A stretch of 64,000 nucleotides of DNA from Flavobacterium sp. MC2016-06 (GCF_009711165.2 NZ_WMID02000006.1:124001-188000), one strand, 5' to 3'. Numbered from the stretch's first letter, positions 37,721 to 47,005 are shown. Notes: generated by a model from the letters alone, not told the origin. A program made the numbers and translations.

Positions 37721-38076
37721 AAAAGAGAGTCGCAGATTAAAAATAAATCAGCTTAATTTCCTAAATCAGCGTGCAAAAAAAATACGCCACTAATTGCACC
37801 AATTTCCACCAATTTATAATTCGTGAAAATTCGTGAAATTCGTGGCAAAAAAAATTAAACACATAGAAACATAGATTTTTAAAACGAATAAAAAGAGTTA
37901 ATACAAATCTAGATTTGACACATAGCTATGTGAATTTGGACAAATGAAATGCCTTTTTAAGCCAAAGAAAAACTATGTTCCTATGTGTTAAAAAATAAAT
38001 CCGCTCAATCAGCAAAATCTGCGTGAAAAAAAATGTAGCCACAGGTTACAGGATTAAAAAGATTAAAAATTAATTC
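37721..38076. repeat. Repeat-filled gap between GH43 genes
   Basis: This 356-nt gap has no gene. It holds GCAGATT-family words at 37733 and 38010, a CACGAATT-family block (about 37790-37845), an inverted pair AACACATAGAAACATAG (37858-37874) and its one-mismatch inverse (37973-37989), a 14-bp palindrome CACATAGCTATGTG (37919-37932), and GCCACAGG plus AGATTAAAAAGATTAAAA words near 38040. All are families found in other gaps of this window. Confidence 0.75.
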
Positions 38077-39033
38077 ATGATGAAAAACATAACTATAAGC
38101 CTATCGTTTCTGATTGTATGTCTGTCTGGTTTTGCGCAATCTGCAAAAGTGGCTAAAAATAATAATCCGATTATAACAGACAAATACACAGGCGATCCAG
38201 CAGCGCTTGTTTACAAAGACAAAGTGTATTTGTACGCAGGACATGATGAAGCACCAAATGATTTTCATTTTTATAAAATGAACGAATGGCTGGTGTATTC
38301 CTCTTCAGATATGAAAAAATGGGAGTCACATCCAGTACCGTTAAAAGTAACCGATTTTAAATGGGCTTCTGGCGATGCATGGGCTTCACAGGTAATAGAA
38401 AGAAACGGAAAATTTTATTGGTACGTAACCGTTCATCATGCAACAATTCCAGGAAAATCGATTGGAGTTGCCGTTTCAGACAGTCCGACAGGACCTTTTA
38501 AAGATGCTTTAGGGAAAGCCCTAATTACAAATGATATGACAAAATTTACCGATATAAGCTGGGACGATATTGATCCAACGGTTTATATTGATACTGATGG
38601 ACAAGCTTATTTATTTTGGGGAAATACCTCTTGTCATTATGCTAAATTAAAAGAAAATATGCTCGAAATAGACGGAGAAATTCATCATATAGAACTTCCA
38701 AATTATACCGAAGCGCCTTGGATTCACAAACACAAAGACTGGTATTATTTGTCTTATGCTTATGAGTTTCCAGAAAAAATTGCCTACGCGATGAGTAAAT
38801 CAATAACAGGGCCTTGGGAATACAAAGGAATTTTAAACGAATTGGCAGGAAACAGTAATACCAATCATCAATCGATAATTGATTTTAAAGGACAATCGTA
38901 TTTTATTTATCACAACGGAGCATCAAAGCCCGACGGAGGAAGTTTTAGAAGATCGGTTTGTGTCGACAAATTATTTTACAACAAAGACGGAACAATGAAA
39001 CGAGTAATTATGACTTCCGAAGGAATTCAGTAG
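38077..39033 (+). CDS. GH43 exo-acting arabinofuranosidase/xylosidase-type enzyme
   Basis: 318 aa with a signal peptide (about 1-21, ending GFAQ); either of the two initial ATGs could be used. The GH43 triad is D40 (TGDPA), D166 (DIDPT) and E212 (YTEAP). The DEAPNDFHFYKMNEWLVYSSSD and GDAWASQVIERNGKFYWYVTVHH segments resemble exo-acting GH43 subfamilies more than endo-arabinanases. Likely periplasmic removal of arabinofuranose from oligosaccharides. It comes after a repeat-filled 356-nt gap. Confidence 0.82.
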   Translation: MMKNITISLSFLIVCLSGFAQSAKVAKNNNPIITDKYTGDPAALVYKDKVYLYAGHDEAPNDFHFYKMNEWLVYSSSDMKKWESHPVPLKVTDFKWASGDAWASQVIERNGKFYWYVTVHHATIPGKSIGVAVSDSPTGPFKDALGKALITNDMTKFTDISWDDIDPTVYIDTDGQAYLFWGNTSCHYAKLKENMLEIDGEIHHIELPNYTEAPWIHKHKDWYYLSYAYEFPEKIAYAMSKSITGPWEYKGILNELAGNSNTNHQSIIDFKGQSYFIYHNGASKPDGGSFRRSVCVDKLFYNKDGTMKRVIMTSEGIQ

Positions 39034-39117
39034 TTTTCAGTTTTAACTTATATGATTTAAAAATTTTTAAGTTAGAAATTTCAGAACAGCCAAACTTAAA
39101 TATCTTATATCACTTAT

Positions 39118-40098
39118 ATGGTTTATAAAAACATAAAATATGCATTTTTACTGCTAATCGTATTGATTGGTTCCGTTTCTTCTGCACAAGAAATAGTTGT
39201 TCATGATCCAGTTATGATCAAACAAAAAGACACTTACTACTTGTTTTGTACAGGTCACGGAATTAGTGTTTTTAGTTCGAAAGATTTAAAAAAATGGAAT
39301 CCAGAACCACAGGTTTTCAAAGATAAACCTGTTTGGGCAGACGGTGTTGCAGCCGATTTTAAAAATCACATTTGGGCACCAGACGTTAGTTTCCATAACA
39401 ACCAATATTATCTGTATTATTCGGTTTCCGCTTTCGCGAAAAACACATCTGCAATTGGCGTAGCGGTCAATACAACCTTAGATCCAAAAGACAAAAATTA
39501 CAAATGGGTCGATCAAGGAATTGTGATTCAATCACAACCAAATCGCGATATGTGGAATGCGATTGATCCGAATTTAATCTTCGACGAAAACAATACACCT
39601 TGGTTAGCATTTGGTTCTTTTTGGGAAGGATTAAAAATGGTAAAACTAAATCCAGATTTAAAATCGATTGCACAGCCTCAAGAATGGCATACGATTGCAA
39701 AACGCAAAAGAAGTTTTGAATTAGCCGATTCAGATCCAGGCGATGGCGCACTTGAAGCTCCATTTATCTTTAAGAAAAACGGATACTATTATCAATTTCT
39801 TTCTTGGGATTTATGCTGCCGCGGAGAAAAAAGCACCTATAAAGTTGTTATTGGAAGATCTAAAACAGTAACAGGACCTTATTTAGATAAAGAAGGAAAA
39901 TCATTGGCAGAAGGTGGCGGAAGTATTGTAGTACAAGGTGATGAAAATTACTTTGGAGTTGGACATAACAGCGCTTATACTTTTGATGGAAAAGATTATA
40001 TCATCTACCACGGTTACGAAAAGAAAACCAATGGAACGCCACGATTAATTATTAAAGAAATGAGTTGGGATGCAGATTTGTGGCCCGTTTTAAAATAG
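39118..40098 (+). CDS. GH43 endo-1,5-alpha-L-arabinanase, soluble
   Basis: 326 aa with a signal peptide (about 1-23, ending SSAQ) but no lipobox. The GH43 triad is D30 (VHDPV), D150 (AIDPN) and E213 (LEAPF). HIWAPDVSFHNNQYYLYYSVSAF and AFGSFWEGLKMVKL are typical endo-arabinanase segments. It is smaller than the two lipoprotein arabinanases and presumably periplasmic, breaking imported oligosaccharides. 13 nt before the GH127 gene, so the two are probably translated from one message. Confidence 0.87.
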   Translation: MVYKNIKYAFLLLIVLIGSVSSAQEIVVHDPVMIKQKDTYYLFCTGHGISVFSSKDLKKWNPEPQVFKDKPVWADGVAADFKNHIWAPDVSFHNNQYYLYYSVSAFAKNTSAIGVAVNTTLDPKDKNYKWVDQGIVIQSQPNRDMWNAIDPNLIFDENNTPWLAFGSFWEGLKMVKLNPDLKSIAQPQEWHTIAKRKRSFELADSDPGDGALEAPFIFKKNGYYYQFLSWDLCCRGEKSTYKVVIGRSKTVTGPYLDKEGKSLAEGGGSIVVQGDENYFGVGHNSAYTFDGKDYIIYHGYEKKTNGTPRLIIKEMSWDADLWPVLK

Positions 40099-40111
40099 AA
40101 TATCCATAATA

Positions 40112-42091
40112 ATGAAAAAATACACTTTCCATACCATTACAATTTTCTTATCATTTTTGGTTTTCATTTCCTGTAAAGAAACCAAAAATGATGAGGTACA
40201 ATCAAATAAAACTTCGGCAACAAAAGCAGGTTATGAAATTGAACCCGTAAACATTCAAAACGTAAAATTGTCTGATTCATTTTGGCTGCCAATTATTAAA
40301 AGAGTACAAGAAATTACGATTCAATATGCGATTCAGAAATGTAATGAAGAAGGACGTTTTGAGAATTTCTTAATTGCTGGAAAACAAAAAACAGGAACCG
40401 TAAGAGGCGAAATGCCTTTTGACGATACTGATGTTTATAAGATTATCGAAGGCGCTTCAAACACCTTAATCAGCGCACCAAATCCTAAACTAGACCGTGT
40501 TTTAGATTCGCTGATTGCGATTGTAAAAATCGGTCAGGAAAAAGACGGTTACTTGACAACTTGGAGAACTATAAATCCTGCAAAACCGCCCTGTACTTGG
40601 GTTCCAGTTATTGAAGGAAAACGTTGGGAATCACTTCAAATCAGTCACGAATTATACAATTCTGGACATTTAATAGAAGCTGCGGTAGTGCATTATGAAG
40701 CAACAGGAAAAAGAAACTTCTTAGACATTGCTATCAAAAATGCCGATATGTTAGTACGCACTTTTGGCGATGAACCAGGTCAGGTAAAAGGCGTTCCGGG
40801 ACACCAGATTGTAGAAACAGGTTTATTGAAATTGTATCAGGTTACAGGAAATAAAAGCTACTCAAAACTCGCTAAATATTATTTAGACAATCGCGGGAAT
40901 CCAAACAATCATAAATTATATGGAGAATATGCGCAAGATCATATTCCGGTTATACAACAAAACGAAGTTGTTGGGCACGCAGTTAGAGCCGTTTATATGT
41001 ATGCTGGAATGACTGATATTGTAGCATTAACAAAAGACAAATCATATGAAAATGCCGTAAAAAATTTATGGAGTAATATGGTAAACAAAAAAATGTACAT
41101 CACCGGAGGAATTGGTTCAAGACACGACGGAGAAGCTTTTGGAGCCAATTACGAATTACCAAACTTAACAGCTTACAACGAAACCTGTGCTGCAATAGGC
41201 GATGTATATTGGAATCACAGATTACATAATTTATACGGAAAATCAGAATATTTTGATGTGATCGAACGCACGATGTACAACGGATTAATTTCTGGAATTT
41301 CGCTTGACGGAAAACAATTTTTCTATCCAAATGCATTAGAATCTGATGGCGTTTTTAAATCGAATCGTGGTTCTTGCACACGTCAGGCTTGGTTTGATTG
41401 TTCGTGTTGTCCGACGAATTTAATTCGTTTTATTCCATCAATTCCGGGATTAATTTATTCTAAAACAAATGATGTTTTGTATGTGAATTTATACGCTTCA
41501 AACACCGCTTCTTTCACGTTAGGAAAAACCGATTTACAGATTTCACAGCAAACAGGTTATCCTTGGAACGGAAAAGTTGCTCTATCGGTTAATCCAAAAA
41601 AAGAGTGCCAATTCACGATTAAACTTCGCGTTCCGGGCTGGGCAAGAAATGAAGTTTTGCCAGGCGATTTATACAGTTATAAAAAAGCAACAGCTCAAAA
41701 ACCTAGACTTACCATCAACGGAGAATCTGCTGGAATCGAAATTGAAAACGGTTATTACAGCATTAACAGAAGCTGGAAAAAAGGAGATAAAATCGCCATC
41801 AATTTTCCAATGGAAGTTCAGGAAGTACAAACAAATGCTAAAGTAGAAACCAACAAAAATAAGGTTTCGCTAGAATACGGTCCGATAGTTTATGCAGTTG
41901 AAGAAGTTGACAACAAAACTAATTTCGACAAAATTGATATTGAGGCAAATGATACATTCAAAGTAAAAAAAGAAGCCAATTTATTAAACGGAGTAAATGT
42001 TATCGAAAATTCAAAATTCAAGGCAATTCCTTATTATTCTTGGTCAAACAGAGGCGTAAATAAAATGAAAGTTTGGTTGGACTATAAGTAG
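40112..42091 (+). CDS. GH127 beta-L-arabinofuranosidase lipoprotein
   Basis: 659 aa. Lipobox FISC (Cys21). The GH127 (formerly DUF1680) zinc site is intact: E357 and C359 in YNETCAAIGD, and the Cys pair C432-C433 in DCSCCPTN, matching the Glu/Cys3 set known from HypBA1, where one of the paired Cys acts as nucleophile. An alpha/alpha barrel with C-terminal beta-sandwiches. It would remove beta-linked L-arabinofuranose, a linkage of plant glycoproteins and some pectin side chains, which widens the locus beyond alpha-arabinan. Confidence 0.9.
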   Translation: MKKYTFHTITIFLSFLVFISCKETKNDEVQSNKTSATKAGYEIEPVNIQNVKLSDSFWLPIIKRVQEITIQYAIQKCNEEGRFENFLIAGKQKTGTVRGEMPFDDTDVYKIIEGASNTLISAPNPKLDRVLDSLIAIVKIGQEKDGYLTTWRTINPAKPPCTWVPVIEGKRWESLQISHELYNSGHLIEAAVVHYEATGKRNFLDIAIKNADMLVRTFGDEPGQVKGVPGHQIVETGLLKLYQVTGNKSYSKLAKYYLDNRGNPNNHKLYGEYAQDHIPVIQQNEVVGHAVRAVYMYAGMTDIVALTKDKSYENAVKNLWSNMVNKKMYITGGIGSRHDGEAFGANYELPNLTAYNETCAAIGDVYWNHRLHNLYGKSEYFDVIERTMYNGLISGISLDGKQFFYPNALESDGVFKSNRGSCTRQAWFDCSCCPTNLIRFIPSIPGLIYSKTNDVLYVNLYASNTASFTLGKTDLQISQQTGYPWNGKVALSVNPKKECQFTIKLRVPGWARNEVLPGDLYSYKKATAQKPRLTINGESAGIEIENGYYSINRSWKKGDKIAINFPMEVQEVQTNAKVETNKNKVSLEYGPIVYAVEEVDNKTNFDKIDIEANDTFKVKKEANLLNGVNVIENSKFKAIPYYSWSNRGVNKMKVWLDYK

Positions 42092-42303
42092 TTATGAATT
42101 ATGAGTTATAAGTTATGAGTGAGAAGTGAATAGTAAAAAGTAAGAAGTAAAAAAATCTGTGCAAATCGGCTTAATCTGCCAAATCTGCGTGTAAAAAACA
42201 CATACCTACAAGGTTTTAGAAACCTTGCAGGAAAATAAAAAATCAGTTTAATCAGTGAAATCTGTGGCAAAAACAAAACCACCACACATAAAACAAAAAA
42301 TAA
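42092..42303. repeat. Repeat-rich spacer before the second GH51 gene
   Basis: The 212-nt spacer contains short tandem words (TTATGAGTTATAAG-like, 42095-42130), GCAGATT-family words read in inverse (about 42160-42187) and a hairpin CCTACAAGGTTT / AAACCTTGCAGG at 42205-42231. No gene is seen. Confidence 0.65.
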
Positions 42304-44289
42304 ATGAAGTCCAATTTAATTACAAAAGCTACCGTTTACGGATTGTTGTTGAGCAGTTTTTTAGCTTCGGCACAAAAAAATAATCTTCAGGTAGATGTTG
42401 CAAAAACAGTAACCAAAATTCAACCGACAATGTACGGAGTGTTTTTTGAAGACATCAACTTTGCGGCCGATGGAGGTTTATATGCCGAAATGATCAAAAA
42501 CAGATCATTCGAATTTTTGTTTCCAATGATGGGATGGAACGAACCCAACAGCGACCGTCATAAATTGAATGCACAATCTGGAATTGCAACTGTAGTTCAA
42601 TATTCTAAACAAGGAACAAACCATAATTATTGCCGCGTTACCATTAAAGATGCTTCAGGATATGAATTGATAAATGAAGGTTTCAGAGGAATGGGAATCA
42701 AGAAAGATCTGAAGTATAATTTATCATTAAAAGCATCAAATGTTTCAGGGAATATTTCGAAAATAAAAATCCAGTTTATTGATAAAGACAATAAAGTTTT
42801 AGGGGAAACTTCGATTGTACCAACATCAAAAGACTGGACTAATTATACGGCTCAATTAACATCGTCTGCAACAGAAGCAAAAGGGAAATTAAAAATCACT
42901 TTTGAAGGAAACGGAGTAATTGATTTAGATAATATTTCGTTGTTTCCAGAAGATACTTGGAATGGCAGAAAAAACGGTTTGCGTAAAGATTTAGTACAAT
43001 TATTATACGATTTAAAACCAGGTTTTTTACGTTTTCCAGGAGGATGTATTGTTGAAGGAAGAACTTTGGCAGAACGTTACCAATGGAAAAAATCAGTAGG
43101 AAAAGTAGAAGACAGAGAAACGGCAGTAAACCGCTGGAATATGGAATTTGCACACAGACCAGCTCCAGATTATTTTCAGAGTTTTGGTTTAGGATTTTTT
43201 GAATATTTTCAGCTTTCAGAAGATATTGGTGCTTCTCCACTTCCAATTTTAAGCTGTGGAATGGCTTGCCAATTTAATACTGGAGAATTAGTGCCAATGG
43301 ATCAAATTGATCCGTATGTACAAGATGCTTTAGACTTAATTGAATTTGCAAACGGAGGATCAGAAACGGCTTGGGGAAAAGTGAGAGCCGATATGGGACA
43401 CCCAAAACCATTCAATTTAAAAATGATTGGAGTAGGAAACGAGCAATGGGGACCAGATTATATCGAGCGCTTTAAAGTCTTTGAAAAAGCCATTAAATCA
43501 AAATATCCAAACATCACGATTGTTTCTGGAGCAGGACCATTTCCTGACGGAGATTATTACGATTATGGCATGACCGAACTTAAAAAACTAAATGCAGAAA
43601 TAGTCGATGAGCATTATTATAAAAACCCAGAATGGTTTAGAAAAAATGTAACACGTTACGACAATTATGATCGTAAAGGGCCGAAAATTTTTGCAGGAGA
43701 ATATGCAGCGCAGAGTGTTGCCATTGCAAGTCCAGATAATAAAAACAATTGGGAATGTGCTTTCTCTGAAGCTGCTTTTATGACGGGAATGGAACGCAAT
43801 GCCGAGGTGGTTCATTTGACATCTTATGCGCCTTTATTAGCTCACGTAGAAGGCTGGCAATGGACTCCAGACATGATTTGGTTTAACAATTTAGAGTCTT
43901 ACGGAACGCCAAACTATTATGTTCAAAAGTTGTTTTCGAACAATAAAGGAACAGATTTAATTACCATTTCCAAAGACGGAAAAGCTGTAATTGGGCAAAA
44001 TGATTTGTTTGCATCGGCAGTAAAAGATGTCAATTCTAAAGAAGTAATTCTAAAAATTATCAATACATCGGCATCAGCTCAAAATGCTGCTATTGATTTA
44101 AAAGGAGCAAAATTAGACGTAAAAGGAACGGCAATTACGTTAAAGGGAGATGGAATAAATGACGAAAATTCTTTTGCAAATCCAACTAAAATAAGTCCAA
44201 AAGAAAGTGAATTTAAAGTCAAAGGAAGTCAAGTTCAATATGATTTTCCAGCTTACTCTGTTACGGTTTTGAAAATTAAGATGAAATAA
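42304..44289 (+). CDS. GH51 alpha-L-arabinofuranosidase with N-terminal carbohydrate-binding insert
   Basis: 661 aa with a signal peptide (about 1-23, ending ASAQ). Residues about 85-215 form a CBM4/9-like beta-sandwich between the first strands and the barrel, as in the larger GH51 type. The acid/base is E380 in GVGNEQWGPDY and the nucleophile is E466 in FAGEYAAQS. It is about 145 residues longer than the GH51 at 34541 and not closely similar, so the two probably attack different arabinan structures. Last hydrolase before the sugar-catabolic genes. Confidence 0.9.
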   Translation: MKSNLITKATVYGLLLSSFLASAQKNNLQVDVAKTVTKIQPTMYGVFFEDINFAADGGLYAEMIKNRSFEFLFPMMGWNEPNSDRHKLNAQSGIATVVQYSKQGTNHNYCRVTIKDASGYELINEGFRGMGIKKDLKYNLSLKASNVSGNISKIKIQFIDKDNKVLGETSIVPTSKDWTNYTAQLTSSATEAKGKLKITFEGNGVIDLDNISLFPEDTWNGRKNGLRKDLVQLLYDLKPGFLRFPGGCIVEGRTLAERYQWKKSVGKVEDRETAVNRWNMEFAHRPAPDYFQSFGLGFFEYFQLSEDIGASPLPILSCGMACQFNTGELVPMDQIDPYVQDALDLIEFANGGSETAWGKVRADMGHPKPFNLKMIGVGNEQWGPDYIERFKVFEKAIKSKYPNITIVSGAGPFPDGDYYDYGMTELKKLNAEIVDEHYYKNPEWFRKNVTRYDNYDRKGPKIFAGEYAAQSVAIASPDNKNNWECAFSEAAFMTGMERNAEVVHLTSYAPLLAHVEGWQWTPDMIWFNNLESYGTPNYYVQKLFSNNKGTDLITISKDGKAVIGQNDLFASAVKDVNSKEVILKIINTSASAQNAAIDLKGAKLDVKGTAITLKGDGINDENSFANPTKISPKESEFKVKGSQVQYDFPAYSVTVLKIKMK

Positions 44290-44389
44290 TCGCAGCATTA
44301 TAAATGTAAAACAAACATTTGTTTTTTGATTATTGCCGAAATCTTTGTTTTGATGCATTATTTGTAAAAATTAAAGAGCTTATTTTTAT

Positions 44390-44410
44390 TAAGTGTTTTT
44401 TATACACTTA
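44390..44410. promoter_or_regulatory. AraR-type operator 5 (araBDA), perfect palindrome
   Basis: TAAGTGT-N7-ACACTTA, a perfect inverted repeat and the best of the six copies. It overlaps the -33 region of the araB promoter, so binding should block transcription. Confidence 0.7.
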
Positions 44411-44425
44411 TGAGTTAATTATATT

Positions 44426-44433
44426 TATATTTG
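44426..44433 (+). promoter_or_regulatory. -7 box of the araB-araD-araA operon
   Basis: TATATTTG, a perfect match to TAnnTTTG, 26 nt upstream of the araB ATG and 15 nt after the AraR-type operator. Confidence 0.65.
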
Positions 44434-44458
44434 TCAACATTATAAAAACGAATTTAGA

Positions 44459-46150
44459 ATGAAAAATTACGTAATAGGATTGGACTACGGAACAGATTCT
44501 GTTCGAGCGGTGCTAATAGACACTGAAAATGGGCAAGAGCTGGCATCAAATGTTTCTCATTATAAAAGATGGAAAAACAAACAATATTGTGACGCATCAA
44601 TAAATCAGTTTCGTCAGCACCCGTTAGACCATATTGAAGGTTTAGAAATTACAATTCAGACCGTTGTAAAAGAAAGTAAAGTAGATCCTTCGTTAGTGCG
44701 AGGAATTTGTATTGATACAACAGGATCTTCTCCTGTACCGGTAACTAAAGAAGGAATTCCACTGGCCTTGACAAAAGGTTTTGAGGAAAACCCAAATGCA
44801 ATGATGGTTTTATGGAAAGATCATACAGCAATAAATGAAGCAAACGAAATCAACGAATTGGCAGTAAGCTGGGGCGGAGAAGACGTTACAAAATATGTTG
44901 GAGGAATTTATTCTTCTGAATGGTTTTGGGCAAAAATTCTACACATTGCAAGAGAAGATGAAGCCGTAAGAAATGCAGCGCACACTTGGATGGAGCACTG
45001 CGATTTAATGACGTATTTATTAGTTGACAATAAAGATTTAAAAACATTCAAAAGAAGCCGTTGCGCAGCTGGACATAAAGCAATGTGGCACGCAGACTGG
45101 AATGGTTTACCGCCAGCAGAATTCTTAGAAAAATTACATCCGTATTTGGCAGCACTTCGTGGCAACTTATACGATGAAACGTATACATCAGATTTATCAG
45201 CTGGAAAATTAAGCCAAGAATGGGCAGATCGTTTAGGACTTTCTACAGACACTATTATTGCTGTTGGAACTTTTGACGCGCATTCTGGAGCTGTTGGAGC
45301 AAAAATTGGAGAGAATACTTTAGTTCGTGTAATGGGAACTTCAACTTGCGATATTTTAGTGGGTTCTTATGATGAAGTTGGAACAAAAACCGTTCGCGGA
45401 ATCTGCGGACAAGTTGACGGATCTGTAATTCCAGGATTTATTGGTTTGGAAGCTGGACAATCTGCTTTTGGAGATTTATTGGCTTGGTACAAAGAACTTT
45501 TAATGTGGCCTACTGAACATTTATTAAGTGCTTCGACTGTTTTAAATGATGCTCAAAAAGAACAATTAAGAGAAGAATTCAGCGATAAATTAATTGTTGA
45601 ATTGACAAAAGAAGCAGAGAAAATTCCAGTTTCAGAAAGTCTTCCAATTGCTCTTGACTGGATTAATGGAAGAAGAACTCCAGATGCCAATCAGGAAGTA
45701 AAAAGTGCGATTTCTAATTTATCATTAGGAACAAAAGCGCCACATATATTTAAAGCTTTAGTAAATGCAATTTGTTTTGGAGCAAAGAAAATCGTTGATC
45801 GTTTTGAAGAAGAAGGAGTAAAAATCGACAGTGTTATCGGAATTGGAGGCGTTGCTCGTAAATCTCCTTTTATCATGCAGACTTTAGCGAATGTATTAAA
45901 TAAACCAATTAAAATTGCAGCTTCAGATCAAACACCAGCTTTAGGCGCGGCGATTTATGCAGCAGTTGCAGCAGGAATTTATCCGAATGTAATTGAAGCA
46001 AGCCAAAAAATAGGAAGTGATTTTGACGGAGAATATTTCCCTCAATTAGACAAAGTCGCAGCGTACAACAAATTGCTGCTTGCTTACGATCATTTAAGTG
46101 CTTTTGAAGATCCAACTATTAAAATTTCTCAAAATGAGTTCTCAATATAA
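44459..46150 (+). CDS. araB: Ribulokinase
   Basis: 563 aa, the usual AraB length. FGGY-kinase N-terminal ATPase motif GLDYGTDSVRAVLID (about residues 5-19), substrate region CIDTTGSSPVP, and the C-terminal IGIGGVARKSPFIMQTLANVLNKPI with TPALGAAIYAAVAAG. It phosphorylates L-ribulose to L-ribulose-5-phosphate in the cytoplasm. Its last 17 bases overlap the start of araD. Confidence 0.95.
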   Translation: MKNYVIGLDYGTDSVRAVLIDTENGQELASNVSHYKRWKNKQYCDASINQFRQHPLDHIEGLEITIQTVVKESKVDPSLVRGICIDTTGSSPVPVTKEGIPLALTKGFEENPNAMMVLWKDHTAINEANEINELAVSWGGEDVTKYVGGIYSSEWFWAKILHIAREDEAVRNAAHTWMEHCDLMTYLLVDNKDLKTFKRSRCAAGHKAMWHADWNGLPPAEFLEKLHPYLAALRGNLYDETYTSDLSAGKLSQEWADRLGLSTDTIIAVGTFDAHSGAVGAKIGENTLVRVMGTSTCDILVGSYDEVGTKTVRGICGQVDGSVIPGFIGLEAGQSAFGDLLAWYKELLMWPTEHLLSASTVLNDAQKEQLREEFSDKLIVELTKEAEKIPVSESLPIALDWINGRRTPDANQEVKSAISNLSLGTKAPHIFKALVNAICFGAKKIVDRFEEEGVKIDSVIGIGGVARKSPFIMQTLANVLNKPIKIAASDQTPALGAAIYAAVAAGIYPNVIEASQKIGSDFDGEYFPQLDKVAAYNKLLLAYDHLSAFEDPTIKISQNEFSI

Positions 46151-46835
46151 AGATTTAAAACAAGAATGTTACGAAGCCAATATGCAGTTAAATGCATTGA
46201 ATTTGGTGGTGTATACATTCGGAAATGTAAGTGCGGTTGACAGAGAAAACGGAGTTTTTGCTATTAAACCAAGCGGCGTTCCTTACGAAGATTTAAAACC
46301 TGAAGATATTGTAATCGTAGATTTTGATAACAATATTATAGAAGGAACAATGCGCCCGTCATCAGACACAAAAACGCATGCTTATTTATACAAAAATTGG
46401 CCAAATATAGGCGGTGTAGCACACACGCACGCAACGTATTCTGTGGCTTGGGCACAATCGCAGCGAGATATTCCGATTTTTGGAACAACGCATGCCGATC
46501 ATTTAACTTCAGATATTCCGTGTGCGCCCCCGATGGCAGATTCGCTTATCGAAGGAAATTACGAACACAATACTGGAATCCAGATTTTGGATTGTTTTAA
46601 AGAAAAAAATCTTTCATACGAAGAAGTAGAAATGATTTTAATTGGAAATCACGGTCCGTTTGCTTGGGGAAAAAATGCGGCGAAAGCTGTTTATAATAGT
46701 AAGGTTTTAGAAGTTGTTGCAGAAATGGCATACTTGACTTTGCAAATAAATCCAAATGCACCAAGACTAAAAGATTCCTTAATAAAGAAACATTACAATC
46801 GTAAACACGGAAAAGATTCGTATTACGGACAGTAA
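46134..46835 (+). CDS. araD: L-ribulose-5-phosphate 4-epimerase
   Basis: 233 aa from the ATG at 46134 (MSSQYKDLKQECYEANMQL), which overlaps araB by 17 nt; upstream in-frame codons lie inside araB. Class-II aldolase-type fold with zinc histidines in AHTHATYSVAW (about residues 95-105) and the later HGPFAWG. It converts L-ribulose-5-phosphate to D-xylulose-5-phosphate. Middle gene of araB-araD-araA. Confidence 0.95.
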   Translation: MSSQYKDLKQECYEANMQLNALNLVVYTFGNVSAVDRENGVFAIKPSGVPYEDLKPEDIVIVDFDNNIIEGTMRPSSDTKTHAYLYKNWPNIGGVAHTHATYSVAWAQSQRDIPIFGTTHADHLTSDIPCAPPMADSLIEGNYEHNTGIQILDCFKEKNLSYEEVEMILIGNHGPFAWGKNAAKAVYNSKVLEVVAEMAYLTLQINPNAPRLKDSLIKKHYNRKHGKDSYYGQ

Positions 46836-46841
46836 AGAATA

Positions 46842-46996
46842 GTTTCAGGTTTCAGGTTTTTTTTGTTTCAAGTTATTGGAACGTAAAACTTGAAACTTGA
46901 AACAAAGAAAACGTGAAACAAAAACAAAAATAACAAATTAGAATTTTCTGCGGTTCAAGAACTTGAAACCTGAAACAAAGAAAACCTGAAACAAAA
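46842..46996. repeat. Direct and inverted repeats in the araD-araA spacer
   Basis: Two 36-nt direct copies with two mismatches (46888-46923 and 46961-46996), built from TGAAAC and AAAGAAAAC words, preceded by a reverse-complement version (about 46842-46873, GTTTCAGGTTTCAGG). The arms can fold on each other just before the araA ATG at 47006. Confidence 0.75.
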
Positions 46997-47005
46997 TAAA
47001 AAAAG

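Noticed and set aside
42896..43246. 116-codon minus-strand frame inside GH51
   Set aside because: Antisense to the conserved catalytic barrel; no independent signals.
46098..46133. Upstream extension of araD inside araB
   Set aside because: The extra residues are hydrophobic shadow sequence of araB; the family begins near the ATG at 46134.
46888..46996. CRISPR-like pair of direct repeats before araA
   Set aside because: Only two copies, internally repetitive, no array and no cas genes anywhere in the window.
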